Origin: Candidatus Poribacteria bacterium
GTDB taxonomy: Bacteria > Poribacteria > WGA-4E > WGA-3G
Direction of reading: 5' to 3'
DNA: 63,835 nt
Assembly (NCBI GenBank): GCA_028818705.1
Contig: JAPPNJ010000129.1
Coordinates: 1,676-65,510, forward strand
Every line of letters starts with the position of its first letter. The first letter of the stretch is position 1. The notes below the pieces were generated by a model. That model saw nothing but the letters and a program-made list of their open reading frames with translations. It did not search any database and had not been told where the DNA came from. The position numbers were made by a program, and so were the translations under genes. Positions 50,515 to 59,235 of this stretch are shown here, piece by piece.

Positions 50515-51444
50515 TTACTCCCAAACCCCAATCCCCTGTAATATCGACTTCTTGATTTTACAGACCATCGTATACGCTGGATCAAAGACGTTTCCCATAT
50601 CATACTCCACCGCCTGCCCTAACAAGGTATGTGCTGCGCGTTTCTCCAAGCCGAGTTCCGTCAACCAGCGGAGCAGCTCGGTTGTCGCATGTTGCACCGC
50701 CTGATCCAACGGCCGTGCGTTGCCCGCTGCCAGAATATAATCGCTGTTTTCTGCACGGGGCCAATTGATGCCTTTTTCCTTGAGCACTTCAACCGTAAAC
50801 CGCACATCAAAAGAGATTTCAATACCAGTCCCGACAATCTCGCCGTCCCCCTGTACAGCGTGTCCATCGCCAAGATGAAAGAGTGCCCCCGGGACGAAAA
50901 CTGGGAAGTAGACGGTAACACCCTCCTGAAAACCGCGATAATCCATATTGCCGCCGTGTGTAGAAGAGGTCGCCGTCGAAATCGCTTGTCCACGGGGTGG
51001 CGCAACACCGAAACACCCAACCATCGGTTCAAGGGGAAGTGTAAGTTTAGCCAGCTGCGGCACCGAGGTCATCAACGTAGCAGTCCACTTCTCTACATCT
51101 ACATGCCACTCTGCGAGACCACGACCTCCTTCGGGCATCTCGGAGGCTACATAGCCAGGATCAAGGACATTAGGGGCAACAGCCATAGCAGCCCGTCCGA
51201 TAGAACGATTCGGGACTATCCGATCAAAGTGAACCGCTAAGGTATCTCCGGGTTCTGCCGATTCAATATAGAAAGGACCTGTTTGTGGATTACCCCTCTC
51301 GGTTACCTGCGTATCCGTGGCATCATAGCCTGCGTTATCGACGGTAGTTGTGAAGATAGTGTCGCCGCTCTCAACATGGAGCACCGGTTCGTGTGCACCG
51401 ATTGCTGTGTGATAAACTGCCGGTTGAAAGTGATGTGTCGCCAT
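50515..51444 (-). CDS. Acetamidase/formamidase family protein
   Basis: This 309-residue hydrolase of the FmdA/AmdA family releases ammonia from short amides. Family segments include VESGDTIFTTTVDNAG, NPQTGPFYIESAEPGDTLAV, GCFGVAPPRGQAISTATSST, HGGNMDYRG and ALFHLGDGHAVQGDGEI. It converges on the SDR gene with 15 bases between stops. ATG 51444 has GAGAGGA about nine bases upstream. A good promoter lies at 51534-51562. No regulatory or amide-transport partner is obvious, unless the ABC importer upstream plays that role. Confidence 0.92.
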   Translation of the reverse strand: MATHHFQPAVYHTAIGAHEPVLHVESGDTIFTTTVDNAGYDATDTQVTERGNPQTGPFYIESAEPGDTLAVHFDRIVPNRSIGRAAMAVAPNVLDPGYVASEMPEGGRGLAEWHVDVEKWTATLMTSVPQLAKLTLPLEPMVGCFGVAPPRGQAISTATSSTHGGNMDYRGFQEGVTVYFPVFVPGALFHLGDGHAVQGDGEIVGTGIEISFDVRFTVEVLKEKGINWPRAENSDYILAAGNARPLDQAVQHATTELLRWLTELGLEKRAAHTLLGQAVEYDMGNVFDPAYTMVCKIKKSILQGIGVWE

Positions 51445-51533
51445 ATCTAAAATTCCTCTCTTGCTTTTCAAGATGACTGAGAGCACTTTCGGCGTAGTTT
51501 ACAAGCCGAAATTTGCTATATAAAAGTATGGAC

Positions 51534-51562
51534 AATATACCATGTTTGAGAGGTGTCGTCAA
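51534..51562 (-). promoter_or_regulatory. Sigma-70 promoter of the acetamidase gene
   Basis: On the minus strand: TTGACG (51562-51557), a 17-bp spacer, TATATT (51539-51534). The leader of about 80 nt contains a hairpin, TTTCGGC ... GCCGAAA (51488-51512). Confidence 0.65.
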
Positions 51563-51579
51563 GATAGAGACATTTTCGG

Positions 51580-51603
51580 AATGCCCCCTGATAAGGGGGC
51601 ATT
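51580..51603. repeat. Palindrome AATGCCCCCT-GATA-AGGGGGCATT between divergent promoters
   Basis: A perfect 10-bp stem with a GATA loop. The CCCCTGATAAGGGG core recurs at 54169-54183 and, degenerate, at 45362-45381. Here it sits between the minus-strand promoter at 51534 and the plus-strand one at 51637 and could act on both. Confidence 0.55.
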
Positions 51604-51636
51604 GAGGGGGGTTAAGGAGTTGCTTCCAAAAAAGAT

Positions 51637-51665
51637 TTGACATCCCTGAATTCGCGTGTTAGACT
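51637..51665 (+). promoter_or_regulatory. Sigma-70 promoter of the HtrA-like gene
   Basis: TTGACA (51637-51642), a 17-bp spacer, TAGACT (51660-51665). Predicted start near 51672, then AAAAAGGA before ATG 51703. The open frame from TTG 51637 is therefore an artefact of the -35 box. Confidence 0.7.
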
Positions 51666-51702
51666 CTTTAAAATCAAAAACTCCAAACCAAAAAGGAACA
51701 CG

Positions 51703-53142
51703 ATGAGACAGATTTTCAAAAATATGAGGAAAAACCATATAAACGGCGCAGTCTTGGCGATTTCCCTACTTTTTACGCTGATTGCAAACGCCAACGCTGC
51801 ACACAACTGGACAGAACAAATCGCCGCTTTTAAACCGATGGTGGTGAATGTCGAAACCTCTTCTGAGGTCGTCTTTGAAACAGAAGCAAAAGGTACGAGC
51901 TTCGCTACCGGCTTTGTCGTAGACGCAAAACGTGGAATTATCGTCACAAACCGCCACGTTACTGGTAGCAGCCCCTCTTATGTTAAAATAAACTTCCACG
52001 ACGGCAGCTTCACAGAAGCACGCATCCTCTACTACGACCCCACACACGATTTCGGGTTTTATCAGATTGACCCCGCTGAAGTTGATTTTGAACTCCAGGC
52101 CGTTGAGCTCGGCGAATGGGACTCACTCTCCCTTGGGGATGAACTTCTACTCATCGGTAACAACGAGAAAGAGGAATATTCAATCAAATTCGGCACGATT
52201 GCGAACTTAAATGTCAACAAAGGCGATCGACATTCCAGTTATATCCACACGACCTTCGACCGGACAGGCGGCTCAAGCGGAAGCCCTGTATGGAATACTG
52301 CAGGCGAGGTTATCGCGATCCATGCACGCGGTACGGATACCTCCAGCTTTGAACTGCCGATCGACTACCTTTACGATGCGCTTGAGTTGATCCGGAATAA
52401 GATAACAATCCAACGCGGTGAAATCGGTGTTGATTTAGAACTGGTCTCTATTGGTGAAGCCATTAAACATTTCAATTTTCCTGCAGCTTTGCGAAAAGAG
52501 ATAGGTCCCTCCAAAGCCGGAACACCAAAGGTAATTCAGATTGAGTCGATCGTACCGAGGACAATCGGTGAAACCATCCTTCGCGCCTCCGACATTATCT
52601 ACCGTATCAACAACAAACTCATAAAGGACGATCTCTACACCTTTGATGCTATCCTGAACCAGCACGTCGGTAAAAATGTCAACTTGGACGTTTACCGCAA
52701 CGGTGAAAACCTGAGTCTGGATGTGCCTGTAGAGGATTTGGAGGCGAAGAAGGTGCGTCGATTCGTCAGATTTGGTGGTGCCGTCTTCCACGATATTACG
52801 CCGCAACTCCGGCGGATACTCTTCTTAGAAGCCGATGGTGTCTATCTACCACACGCTGTTGCAGGTAGCAGTTTCTCGCGAGTCGGTTTGCAAGAACGAA
52901 ATGGGAACTCCAAGGTGGTTATTCTTGACATAAATGGGAAGCAGATTCACAACCTCGATGACTTTATTGAGGCGTGCAAAACGATTACTGATGGACAGCA
53001 CACCTACGTTGTCGTCCGGGACTTCAATCTATTTGACAGTTCGCCAACCCCGAAGAGCTTAACGATTAACCTCAAATTCGGTCCGTTACAGGAGTTTGAA
53101 TGGAATCAAGAGATGTTGGATTGGAAAGAGATAGGTAAGTAA
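51703..53142 (+). CDS. Exported trypsin-like serine protease with PDZ domains (HtrA/DegP-like)
   Basis: This 479-residue protein has a signal peptide (AVLAISLLFTLIANANA), then a chymotrypsin-fold domain with VTNRHVTG (His), THDFGFYQ (Asp) and GGSSGSPVWN (Ser), so the triad is intact. One PDZ domain (about 240-330, with IESIVPRTIGETILRASDII) follows, then a second, more divergent PDZ-like region. It should act in the periplasm in protein quality control. The spacing is like DegP but the overall sequence is divergent, so I give no symbol. A dedicated promoter lies upstream and it is probably monocistronic. Confidence 0.88.
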   Translation: MRQIFKNMRKNHINGAVLAISLLFTLIANANAAHNWTEQIAAFKPMVVNVETSSEVVFETEAKGTSFATGFVVDAKRGIIVTNRHVTGSSPSYVKINFHDGSFTEARILYYDPTHDFGFYQIDPAEVDFELQAVELGEWDSLSLGDELLLIGNNEKEEYSIKFGTIANLNVNKGDRHSSYIHTTFDRTGGSSGSPVWNTAGEVIAIHARGTDTSSFELPIDYLYDALELIRNKITIQRGEIGVDLELVSIGEAIKHFNFPAALRKEIGPSKAGTPKVIQIESIVPRTIGETILRASDIIYRINNKLIKDDLYTFDAILNQHVGKNVNLDVYRNGENLSLDVPVEDLEAKKVRRFVRFGGAVFHDITPQLRRILFLEADGVYLPHAVAGSSFSRVGLQERNGNSKVVILDINGKQIHNLDDFIEACKTITDGQHTYVVVRDFNLFDSSPTPKSLTINLKFGPLQEFEWNQEMLDWKEIGK

Positions 53143-53255
53143 ATAGCGATTCGTTGGGTTTCACCCAAAATATCCGACCCGCGGGTCTACTGGAACAGTG
53201 AAGTCCATTGGGATTGATAACGGTTTATTTTTTTCCGCTCGACCCAACCTACAAG

Positions 53256-54068
53256 CTAAAAACTAATAGCCAATTCAATGAAATCGGATGCAAAAGACTT
53301 CTCAAAAATCCGAGCGTAGTTGATGCGAACACCTCTCCACACAATCCCTATTCCGGTAGTTAGAGCACCGTTTGAGACACCGAACCGGACGGGAAGGACA
53401 TGGAACGGATGCCACTCAGTCCCGATGTAGAATTCTGGCGTTTCCCCTTCGGTAGAGATCGCGACATCCGCCGATAATTGGAATGCAGCATAGCGGTAGG
53501 CAGTGCCGAGAGTTAACCATTGAATACCGTAACCCTCCAGATTCTGTGCGAGACATCCGAATTTGAGATTCGGACGAGGTTTGAAGAGTAAGCCGAGATC
53601 GTAAGCGGTTTGGTAACCGAAGAATTGATAAACGTTGGATGGATGTCTCCGTTTAAATTTGAGGCTTAATCCTGCAGCGGCGTACGCACCGAGTTGACGC
53701 GCGATGCCGTAATAGTTAAAATCAGGAACGCCGCTGTCAACACCGATAGCGATTTTATTGCCCCAAAAGAGGCTATAGCCTCGGTAACTATAGCCGATCC
53801 CCTTTGGATCAAATCGGTAATCATCGCGATCGTGAAACTTATTGACAGCAAAGAGTTGGACACCTTGCCACTGAATGAGACCGGCGGGGTTCCAAAAACC
53901 GGCACTGGCATCGTCGGCAACAGCAGTGAAGGCGTTGCCCACTGCTAAAGCCCGCGCACCGACATAAAGCGGGCGCGACACCTCAAATGGTTTTTTGTTA
54001 GGGACAATCTGCGCACACACCGGTGATATTAACCAGAGCACACATAGAATGGCATAGATAATTCTCAT
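53256..54068 (-). CDS. Outer-membrane beta-barrel protein, PorV/PorQ-like
   Basis: This 270-residue protein starts with a signal peptide (MRIIYAILCVLWLISPVCAQ), then PLYVGARALAVGNAFTAVAD and DASAGFWNPAGL, the opening signature of PorV/PorQ and UPF0164-type barrels related to FadL. The rest alternates short beta strands ending in FIELAISF, with the terminal aromatic residue expected of an outer-membrane barrel. ATG 54068 lacks a Shine-Dalgarno, but a promoter places the transcript start next to it (see 54076-54104). An upstream TTG at 54104 is part of the -35 box. Confidence 0.72.
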   Translation of the reverse strand: MRIIYAILCVLWLISPVCAQIVPNKKPFEVSRPLYVGARALAVGNAFTAVADDASAGFWNPAGLIQWQGVQLFAVNKFHDRDDYRFDPKGIGYSYRGYSLFWGNKIAIGVDSGVPDFNYYGIARQLGAYAAAGLSLKFKRRHPSNVYQFFGYQTAYDLGLLFKPRPNLKFGCLAQNLEGYGIQWLTLGTAYRYAAFQLSADVAISTEGETPEFYIGTEWHPFHVLPVRFGVSNGALTTGIGIVWRGVRINYARIFEKSFASDFIELAISF

Positions 54069-54075
54069 CGCCGAT

Positions 54076-54104
54076 AATTTAGCATGAAAAGGACAATATA
54101 GCAA
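54076..54104 (-). promoter_or_regulatory. Sigma-70 promoter placing the start site on the PorV-like ATG
   Basis: On the minus strand: TTGCTA (54104-54099), a 17-bp spacer ending TGC, TAAATT (54081-54076). Seven bases on is 54069, next to ATG 54068. Confidence 0.45.
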
Positions 54105-54116
54105 GGGAATGGCTTT

Positions 54117-54186
54117 TATGGTAAATTATAAAAATATGTAGACATTACAATATCCCGGAATTCTCCTACCCCTGATAAGGGGGTTG
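54117..54186. repeat. Half of a TATGGT element next to a CCCCTGATAAGGGG palindrome
   Basis: TATGGTAAATTATAAAAATA then TGTAGACA (54117-54145) matches the left end of the 5164/8601/14317 elements, but the core and right end are missing. CCCCT-GATA-AGGGGG follows at 54169-54183. This looks like a truncated element. Confidence 0.6.
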
Positions 54187-54196
54187 AGCACGCTTT

Positions 54197-54898
54197 ATGC
54201 AGAACACATCACCCGGTACACTCTACCTCGTCAGCACACCAATCGGGAATTTAGAGGACATCACCTTACGTGCACTACGTATCCTCAAAGAGGTAGATCT
54301 CATCGCCGCTGAAGATACCCGCCAGACCCGCCGCCTGCTAAAGCATTACGACATTCATACCCCACTGACAAGTTACTTTGAAGGGAATGAGCAATCTAAG
54401 CGTGATAAACTGATTGAACGTCTACAGACAGGCGAGACGATCGCGCTTGTTTCAGATGCCGGCACGCCTATCATTTCAGACCCAGGGTATCCACTTTTGC
54501 GTGGATGTATCGCCGCAGAAATCCCCATTGTTCCGATTCCTGGTGCCTCGGCAGTCGTTGCAGCGGCATCTGTTTCAGGTTTACCTCTTCACAACTTTAC
54601 CTTTGAAGGTTTTCTCTCTCCAAAATCAGGAAAAAGAAAACGTCAATTAAGTGTATTCGCTGACGAAGAAAGAACGTTAATCCTTTTTGAATCCCCGCAT
54701 CGGCTCCGGCGTTTCCTCGAAGATGTACTTGAAGTACTCGGCGAACGTGACATTGTTGTGACCCGCGAGTTGACGAAACGATTTGAAGAGATATTTCGTG
54801 GGAATGTTAGCGAAGCATTGGAAAAATTCCGAGGCACCCAGCCGCGGGGAGAATTCACGATTGTTATTGCCAGCAAAAGGAGGTCAGATGATAACTGA
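54197..54898 (+). CDS. rsmI: 16S rRNA 2'-O-ribose C1402 methyltransferase
   Basis: RsmI methylates the ribose of C1402 in the 30S decoding centre using SAM. The 233-residue protein has GTLYLVSTPIGNLEDITLRA at the N-terminus, AAEDTRQTRRLLKHY, SDAGTPIISDPGYPL and PIPGASAVVAAASVSGLP, all family-diagnostic. It lacks the short C-terminal extension of the E. coli protein. Its last 11 bases overlap the start of the next gene, whose AGGAGG lies within rsmI. Confidence 0.95.
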   Translation: MQNTSPGTLYLVSTPIGNLEDITLRALRILKEVDLIAAEDTRQTRRLLKHYDIHTPLTSYFEGNEQSKRDKLIERLQTGETIALVSDAGTPIISDPGYPLLRGCIAAEIPIVPIPGASAVVAAASVSGLPLHNFTFEGFLSPKSGKRKRQLSVFADEERTLILFESPHRLRRFLEDVLEVLGERDIVVTRELTKRFEEIFRGNVSEALEKFRGTQPRGEFTIVIASKRRSDDN

Positions 54899-55826
54899 CA
54901 GAATTATGCAAATAGCAGTTATTGGTGCAGGACTGATGGGACACGGTATCGCGCAAGAGTTCGCAAGCGCAGGCTATCACGTACATTTGCACGATGTTAC
55001 CGAGGAACAACTTCAAACGGCACGCACCCAGATTGAGAAAAATCTCAACGTGCTTGCAGAAAGCGCTATTATTGAAAGGGAAAGCATCCACTCAACGTTG
55101 CAGCGACTTCAGACCAATACAGAACTCGAAGCGGTCGCAGAAAACGCAGACTTTGTAGTGGAAGCCGTCATCGAAAATTTAGTACTAAAACAGCAGGTGT
55201 TTGAGAAACTGGACACAATCTGTCCACCGCACACAATTTTGGCAAGCAACACTACCGCATTAATGCCGAGCCAAATCGGCGTGAACGCGAAACGCAAGGA
55301 CAAGATACTCAACACCCACTATTTTAATCCACCGTATCTGATTCCGCTGGTCGAACTCATCCGCAGCCCGGATACCTCCGATGAAACGGTTAAAGCAACG
55401 TTTGAACTTTTGACAGCTATCGGTAAAACGCCTGCAATTATTGAAAAAGAAGTACCTGGTTTCGTCGGACCGCGACTGCAAGCCGCCTTGATTCGGGAAG
55501 CGTTCGCCATCGTGGAGCAAGGTATCGCCAGTGCAGAAACCGTCGATCTCGTTGTACGGAACAGTTTTGGACGACGGCTTAGCGTTGCCGGTCCCTTTGA
55601 GGTTTTTGAACTCGCAGGATGGGACCTTGTACTCGCTGCCTTTGAAGAACTCTATAAAGACCTTAACAGTTCGTCCGATATCAATCCGCTCCTCCGAGAA
55701 ATGGTTAACACCGAACAACTCGGAGTGAAATCCGGACAAGGTTTCTATAGCTGGACAGACCAGGGAATACAAGAACTCAGAGATCGAATGAATAACGCAT
55801 TGATACAGCAAGCAAAAGATGTTTAA
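54888..55826 (+). CDS. 3-hydroxyacyl-CoA dehydrogenase (3-hydroxybutyryl-CoA type)
   Basis: This 312-residue NAD-dependent enzyme oxidises or reduces 3-hydroxyacyl-CoA in fatty acid or butyrate-type metabolism. The Rossmann motif is AVIGAGLMGHGIAQEFASAG, the catalytic region has ASNTTALMPSQIG and THYFNPPYLIPLVELI (His), and PGFVGPRLQAALIREAFAIV starts the C-terminal helical domain. The start ATG 54888 has AAAGGAGG five bases upstream; ATG 54906 is a less likely start. It lies between rsmI and a TVP38-like gene with overlaps on both sides, forming a tightly coupled trio. Confidence 0.92.
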   Translation: MITDRIMQIAVIGAGLMGHGIAQEFASAGYHVHLHDVTEEQLQTARTQIEKNLNVLAESAIIERESIHSTLQRLQTNTELEAVAENADFVVEAVIENLVLKQQVFEKLDTICPPHTILASNTTALMPSQIGVNAKRKDKILNTHYFNPPYLIPLVELIRSPDTSDETVKATFELLTAIGKTPAIIEKEVPGFVGPRLQAALIREAFAIVEQGIASAETVDLVVRNSFGRRLSVAGPFEVFELAGWDLVLAAFEELYKDLNSSSDINPLLREMVNTEQLGVKSGQGFYSWTDQGIQELRDRMNNALIQQAKDV

Positions 55827-56493
55827 GGTAGCAGATGCCGTCCACAAAAAGCTTCACATTATACTGCTACTTGGGCTGTTGATTGGGTTAATTGTTCTGG
55901 GAGTCTACCATAAGCAGGTTTGGGAATATCTCCTTGAACTTACAGCGGCTTTTCAGAGCATTGAAACAGCACGTGCATACATTAAGAGTTATGGTGCGCT
56001 TGCGCCTGTTGTATCAGCGATTCTCATGATCTTTCAGAGCGTAATTGCGCCGCTGCCCGCGTTTCTGATTACCTTTGCAAATGGCACGCTTTTTGGATTT
56101 TGGTGGGGCTCGCTCCTGTCTTGGAGTAGCTCGATGGTCGGTGCCGCTTTTTGTTTTTATATTGCTCGCGTCCTTGGCATTCAACGTATTACAGCATTAA
56201 TTAGCCAACCTGCAGTTGACAAAGCAAATGATTTTGCTGAAAAATATGGCACTTATGCTATTCTCATTGCCCGATTAATGCCGTTTATCTCTTTTGATGT
56301 TGTCAGCTACTTTGCAGGGGCAACCCGGATGCGGTTTCTCGGATTTTGGATCGCCACTGGAATTGGGCAGATGCCAGCCACCTTGGTTTACTCTTACTTG
56401 GGTGAGAGAGCATCGCCACACATCAAATGGATATTTTTCGTTTTTGCTATTGTCGTCGCAATCTCAATTATAAAATGGTTAGTGCGAAAGTAG
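55819..56493 (+). CDS. TVP38/TMEM64 family (SNARE-associated, DedA-like) membrane protein
   Basis: This 224-residue inner-membrane protein has about six hydrophobic segments. The family core is seen in QSVIAPLPAFLITFANGTLF, GFWWGSLLSWSSSMVGAAFC and YGTYAILIARLMPFISFDVV, which correspond to the VTT domain with re-entrant helices. Members act in lipid scrambling or transport. It overlaps the preceding gene by eight bases. Confidence 0.9.
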   Translation: MFKVADAVHKKLHIILLLGLLIGLIVLGVYHKQVWEYLLELTAAFQSIETARAYIKSYGALAPVVSAILMIFQSVIAPLPAFLITFANGTLFGFWWGSLLSWSSSMVGAAFCFYIARVLGIQRITALISQPAVDKANDFAEKYGTYAILIARLMPFISFDVVSYFAGATRMRFLGFWIATGIGQMPATLVYSYLGERASPHIKWIFFVFAIVVAISIIKWLVRK

Positions 56494-56494
56494 T

Positions 56495-56583
56495 CTTCAG
56501 TTATCAGTTCTCGGTTTTCAGTTAAAAGATGATTCTCTTAAGCGACAGTTCTTAACTGACCACTGAAAACTGACAACTATTAC
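56495..56583. repeat. Heptad-repeat hairpin
   Basis: CTTCAGTTATCAGTTCTCGG and TTTTCAGTTAAAAGATG on the left face CGACAGTTCTTAACTGACCA and CTGAAAACTGACAAC on the right. It lies between the TVP38-like and Gfo/Idh/MocA genes. Confidence 0.7.
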
Positions 56584-56598
56584 ACAAGGAGATTCACT

Positions 56599-57573
56599 AT
56601 GGTTCGTATAGGTGTAGTCGGAGTCGGTGGCATGGGAAACGCCCATTGCAACTCGCTCCCAAACGTTGAAAATTGTGAATTTGTAGGGGTAGCAGACCTT
56701 CGATTGGATGCAGCGAAAGCCGTTGCTGAAAAACATGGCATCCGCGCGTTTCAGGACTATCAGGAATTATTTGCCCTTGTGGATGGGGTGGTCATTGCAA
56801 CACCCCCTGTCGCGCACACACAGGTAGTGGTTGATGCAGGGGAGGCAGGCGTACACGCTTTCTGTGAAAAACCGCTCTCCTTGACGCTTGCTGAGGCAGA
56901 TACAATGATTGAGGCATCGGATAAAGCCGGGACGCATTTAATGGTAGGGCAGGTGCTACGCTTCTACCCTGTGCATGAACTCGGTAGAGAGATGGTAGAT
57001 GCTGGTGAGATCGGAGACATCACGTACATCGAAACCGATTACACAGGACCCTATAATGCTCCTCGCACCCGCCCCGAAAGTTGGTACGGCACTGTCGGCG
57101 GATTATTGGAAAACGGGATCCACAAATCCGACCTGATTAATTGGTTCGGTGGCACCGCTCTCACTGTCGCCGCCGAAGTGGGGAGTTTCTCCGGACATGA
57201 CGATTGGGAGGATTACACCATCTCGCTCATCCGCTACGATTCAGGCGCAGTGGGTATTTTGCGGTGGGGTGGCTTTCTCGGGGCACGAGGAACCAACGAA
57301 ACCATCATTGACGGCACGAAAGGTTCACTCCGTTTAAACATGGCAGCCGACCTCGCCTATTTCAAAAAGCTTGGCGGCGATTGGGAGGAAATTACCCCAA
57401 ATCGCGATGGACCACACGGGGTTGTCGGTGAACTAACCCATTTCGTTGACTGTATCCGAGATGGTAAAACGCCTATAATTGATGGCAAGGGTGGAAAACA
57501 CGCTGTGGAAGTCGTTTTAGCAACCTATCAATCCGCCAAAGAGAAAACTAAAGTCGCTTTACCGATGAACTAA
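56599..57573 (+). CDS. Gfo/Idh/MocA family oxidoreductase
   Basis: This 324-residue NAD(P)-dependent sugar or cyclitol dehydrogenase starts VRIGVVGVGGMGNAHCNSLP, has CEKPLSLTLAEADTMIEASD with the EKP hallmark, then VGQVLRFYPVHELGREMVD and YGTVGGLLENGIHKSDLINW in the substrate domain. AAGGAG is eight bases before ATG 56599. It is the third member of the family in the window, unlike the two on the minus strand, and is flanked by heptad hairpins on both sides. Confidence 0.9.
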   Translation: MVRIGVVGVGGMGNAHCNSLPNVENCEFVGVADLRLDAAKAVAEKHGIRAFQDYQELFALVDGVVIATPPVAHTQVVVDAGEAGVHAFCEKPLSLTLAEADTMIEASDKAGTHLMVGQVLRFYPVHELGREMVDAGEIGDITYIETDYTGPYNAPRTRPESWYGTVGGLLENGIHKSDLINWFGGTALTVAAEVGSFSGHDDWEDYTISLIRYDSGAVGILRWGGFLGARGTNETIIDGTKGSLRLNMAADLAYFKKLGGDWEEITPNRDGPHGVVGELTHFVDCIRDGKTPIIDGKGGKHAVEVVLATYQSAKEKTKVALPMN

Positions 57574-57584
57574 TGGCGTTTAAC

Positions 57585-57685
57585 TATGGGCTATTGATTG
57601 TCAGTTGCCAGCTAAGAAGAAATGTTCAACGCGTATCAATCCCGTCTTCAACCGACAACTGACAACTGATAACCGACAACTATAT
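57585..57685. repeat. Heptad-repeat hairpin
   Basis: GATTGTCAGTTGCCAGCTAA on the left faces CAACCGACAACTGACAACTG and ATAACCGACAACTA on the right. It ends six bases before the ATG of the DMT transporter, leaving no room for an ordinary ribosome binding site. Confidence 0.65.
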
Positions 57686-57690
57686 CAAAC

Positions 57691-58560
57691 ATGCTCTTCC
57701 TTGCCCTCAATATTGTCCTGCTGTCCGGTTTCGGGCTCTTTCTCAAGCATGCCAAAGATAATCAACAACGCTTAAACCCGATCGGCTTTGTCAACTATCT
57801 CAGCGCTTTTTTTATTAGCGTTTGGGTACTGTCACAGGAACAGGATTTTGAGTTTTCAAAGTTAACCTACGTATTAGGTATATCAAACGGCGTGACGTAT
57901 GCCGCTGGGTTTGAGTTATTTACGCTTGGAATCCGGCTTAGTGGGATTGTCGTCACGGCAGCACTTGTCAGGCTATCAATTGTAGTACCGATTTTGGTGT
58001 CGATGCTGTTCTGGCAAGAGATTCCCAATTTGTGGCAGACCATAGGGCTCGTCCTAACTTTCGTAGCGATTCCACTTCTCAGCCAGCGGGAAAAAGAACC
58101 AACCTATAAGTTTACACCCGATAGACCCGAAGTGAGTCAAGGCTTAGGATTCGTCGTTGTTATCACGATTCTGGTTATCACCGGTATCTCGCGTCTCACC
58201 ATGAAAGCCTTCAACGAAATGTGTCCTATTGACGAGAAATCGCTCTATATGAGCCTTCTCTTTGGCGTTGCCACGATTATTTACTTAGGAATATGCCTTT
58301 ATCAGAGAACGTGGCCAAATTGGTGGGAAGTCGCCTACGGGACATTAATAGGCATTTGTAACGTTGGTGGGAGTTGGGCACTGCTTATCGCACTGGATAA
58401 GGTGAGTGCCTTAATCGCGTTTCCGATGTCAAGTTCTGGCGGTGTGCTATTTACGATGTTTGTTGGTATGGTGTTCCTTCGCGAGCGGCTGAGCCGGCCC
58501 TCTCTCATCGGCGCCCTGTTCGCAATAGTTGCATTAATTTTTGTCAATCTGAAGATGTGA
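57691..58560 (+). CDS. DMT superfamily (EamA-like) transporter
   Basis: This 289-residue inner-membrane protein has about ten predicted helices arranged as two EamA-like halves, the second starting GLGFVVVITILVITGISRLT. The end of each half carries the family feature ALVRLSIVVPILVSMLFWQE and FPMSSSGGVLFTMFVGMVFL. Members export or import metabolites, amino acids or nucleotide sugars. There is no Shine-Dalgarno because the heptad repeat directly abuts ATG 57691; a later start is possible but none is better. Confidence 0.85.
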   Translation: MLFLALNIVLLSGFGLFLKHAKDNQQRLNPIGFVNYLSAFFISVWVLSQEQDFEFSKLTYVLGISNGVTYAAGFELFTLGIRLSGIVVTAALVRLSIVVPILVSMLFWQEIPNLWQTIGLVLTFVAIPLLSQREKEPTYKFTPDRPEVSQGLGFVVVITILVITGISRLTMKAFNEMCPIDEKSLYMSLLFGVATIIYLGICLYQRTWPNWWEVAYGTLIGICNVGGSWALLIALDKVSALIAFPMSSSGGVLFTMFVGMVFLRERLSRPSLIGALFAIVALIFVNLKM

Positions 58561-58607
58561 CTTGTAGGCTTGAGACTTTTAATCAAAGGTGCAAGGCAAA
58601 GACAAAT

Positions 58608-58636
58608 TTGACTTTGGGCGCAAAATATGGTATCAT
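58608..58636 (+). promoter_or_regulatory. Sigma-70 promoter of the small membrane protein gene
   Basis: TTGACT (58608-58613), a 17-bp spacer, TATCAT (58631-58636). Predicted start near 58643; ATG at 58665 with GGAG before it. Confidence 0.6.
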
Positions 58637-58664
58637 TTATGAAAAATGCGGATTCTGGAGAAAA

Positions 58665-59141
58665 ATGCGGGAAAGCGTAGAACTTTTCATCCGGAGCGTC
58701 CACCTGATAGCGGCGATCGTCTGGTTCGGAGGTGTACTCTTTTCTACCTTCGTCGCGATGCCGATTTTAGAGCAAAACTTACCGCCACAAAACCTGTTAG
58801 CGATCCATAATCGTTTTCGGACCTGGATACGGTTGATGATCCATGTTTTGCTGACAACAGGCGCGATGGTGTTTTTTATTGTTGCCTGGAATAACGGTTT
58901 TTTCACAGGGAACAGCAACAATGACTTCAAAGCCTATATGTTAACTTTCGTCGCGAAACTCGCGACGTTTGGCATTATGGCACTCTTTTGGGGGTTGTAC
59001 AGTTCGTTTTATCGGAAGCACCTTGAACTTGCTCCGCCCGATGGTGAAACACATCACAATCAGAGCCCTCATATCAACGTTTGGAGAGGCTTGATGCTGG
59101 TAGCGGGCCTAATTGTTTTCGCGCTCACATTGCTATTGTAG
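58665..59141 (+). CDS. Small four-helix membrane protein (CopD/DUF4149-like)
   Basis: This 158-residue protein has four transmembrane segments. The first, FIRSVHLIAAIVWFGGVLFS, carries a His and Trp in the order typical of CopD and related putative copper-transport or haem-binding membrane proteins; the second and third follow FRTWIRLMIHVLLTTGAMVF and FVAKLATFGIMALFWGLYSS. ATG 58665 is supported by GGAG and by the promoter at 58608. The upstream frame from 58557 covers the promoter and is not coding. Function and metal dependence are inference. Confidence 0.7.
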   Translation: MRESVELFIRSVHLIAAIVWFGGVLFSTFVAMPILEQNLPPQNLLAIHNRFRTWIRLMIHVLLTTGAMVFFIVAWNNGFFTGNSNNDFKAYMLTFVAKLATFGIMALFWGLYSSFYRKHLELAPPDGETHHNQSPHINVWRGLMLVAGLIVFALTLLL

Positions 59142-59235
59142 TTCCATTCCATGAAAGTGCTCGCCAATCAGCAGAAATAGTATACGCACTGTATATCCGC
59201 AAAAACAAAAAAGCAAAAACCCAATTGTTAAAAGC

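Noticed and set aside
51637..51702. TTG at 51637 as start of the HtrA-like gene
   Set aside because: These bases are the -35 box of a good promoter; ATG 51703 has a ribosome binding site and gives a proper signal peptide.
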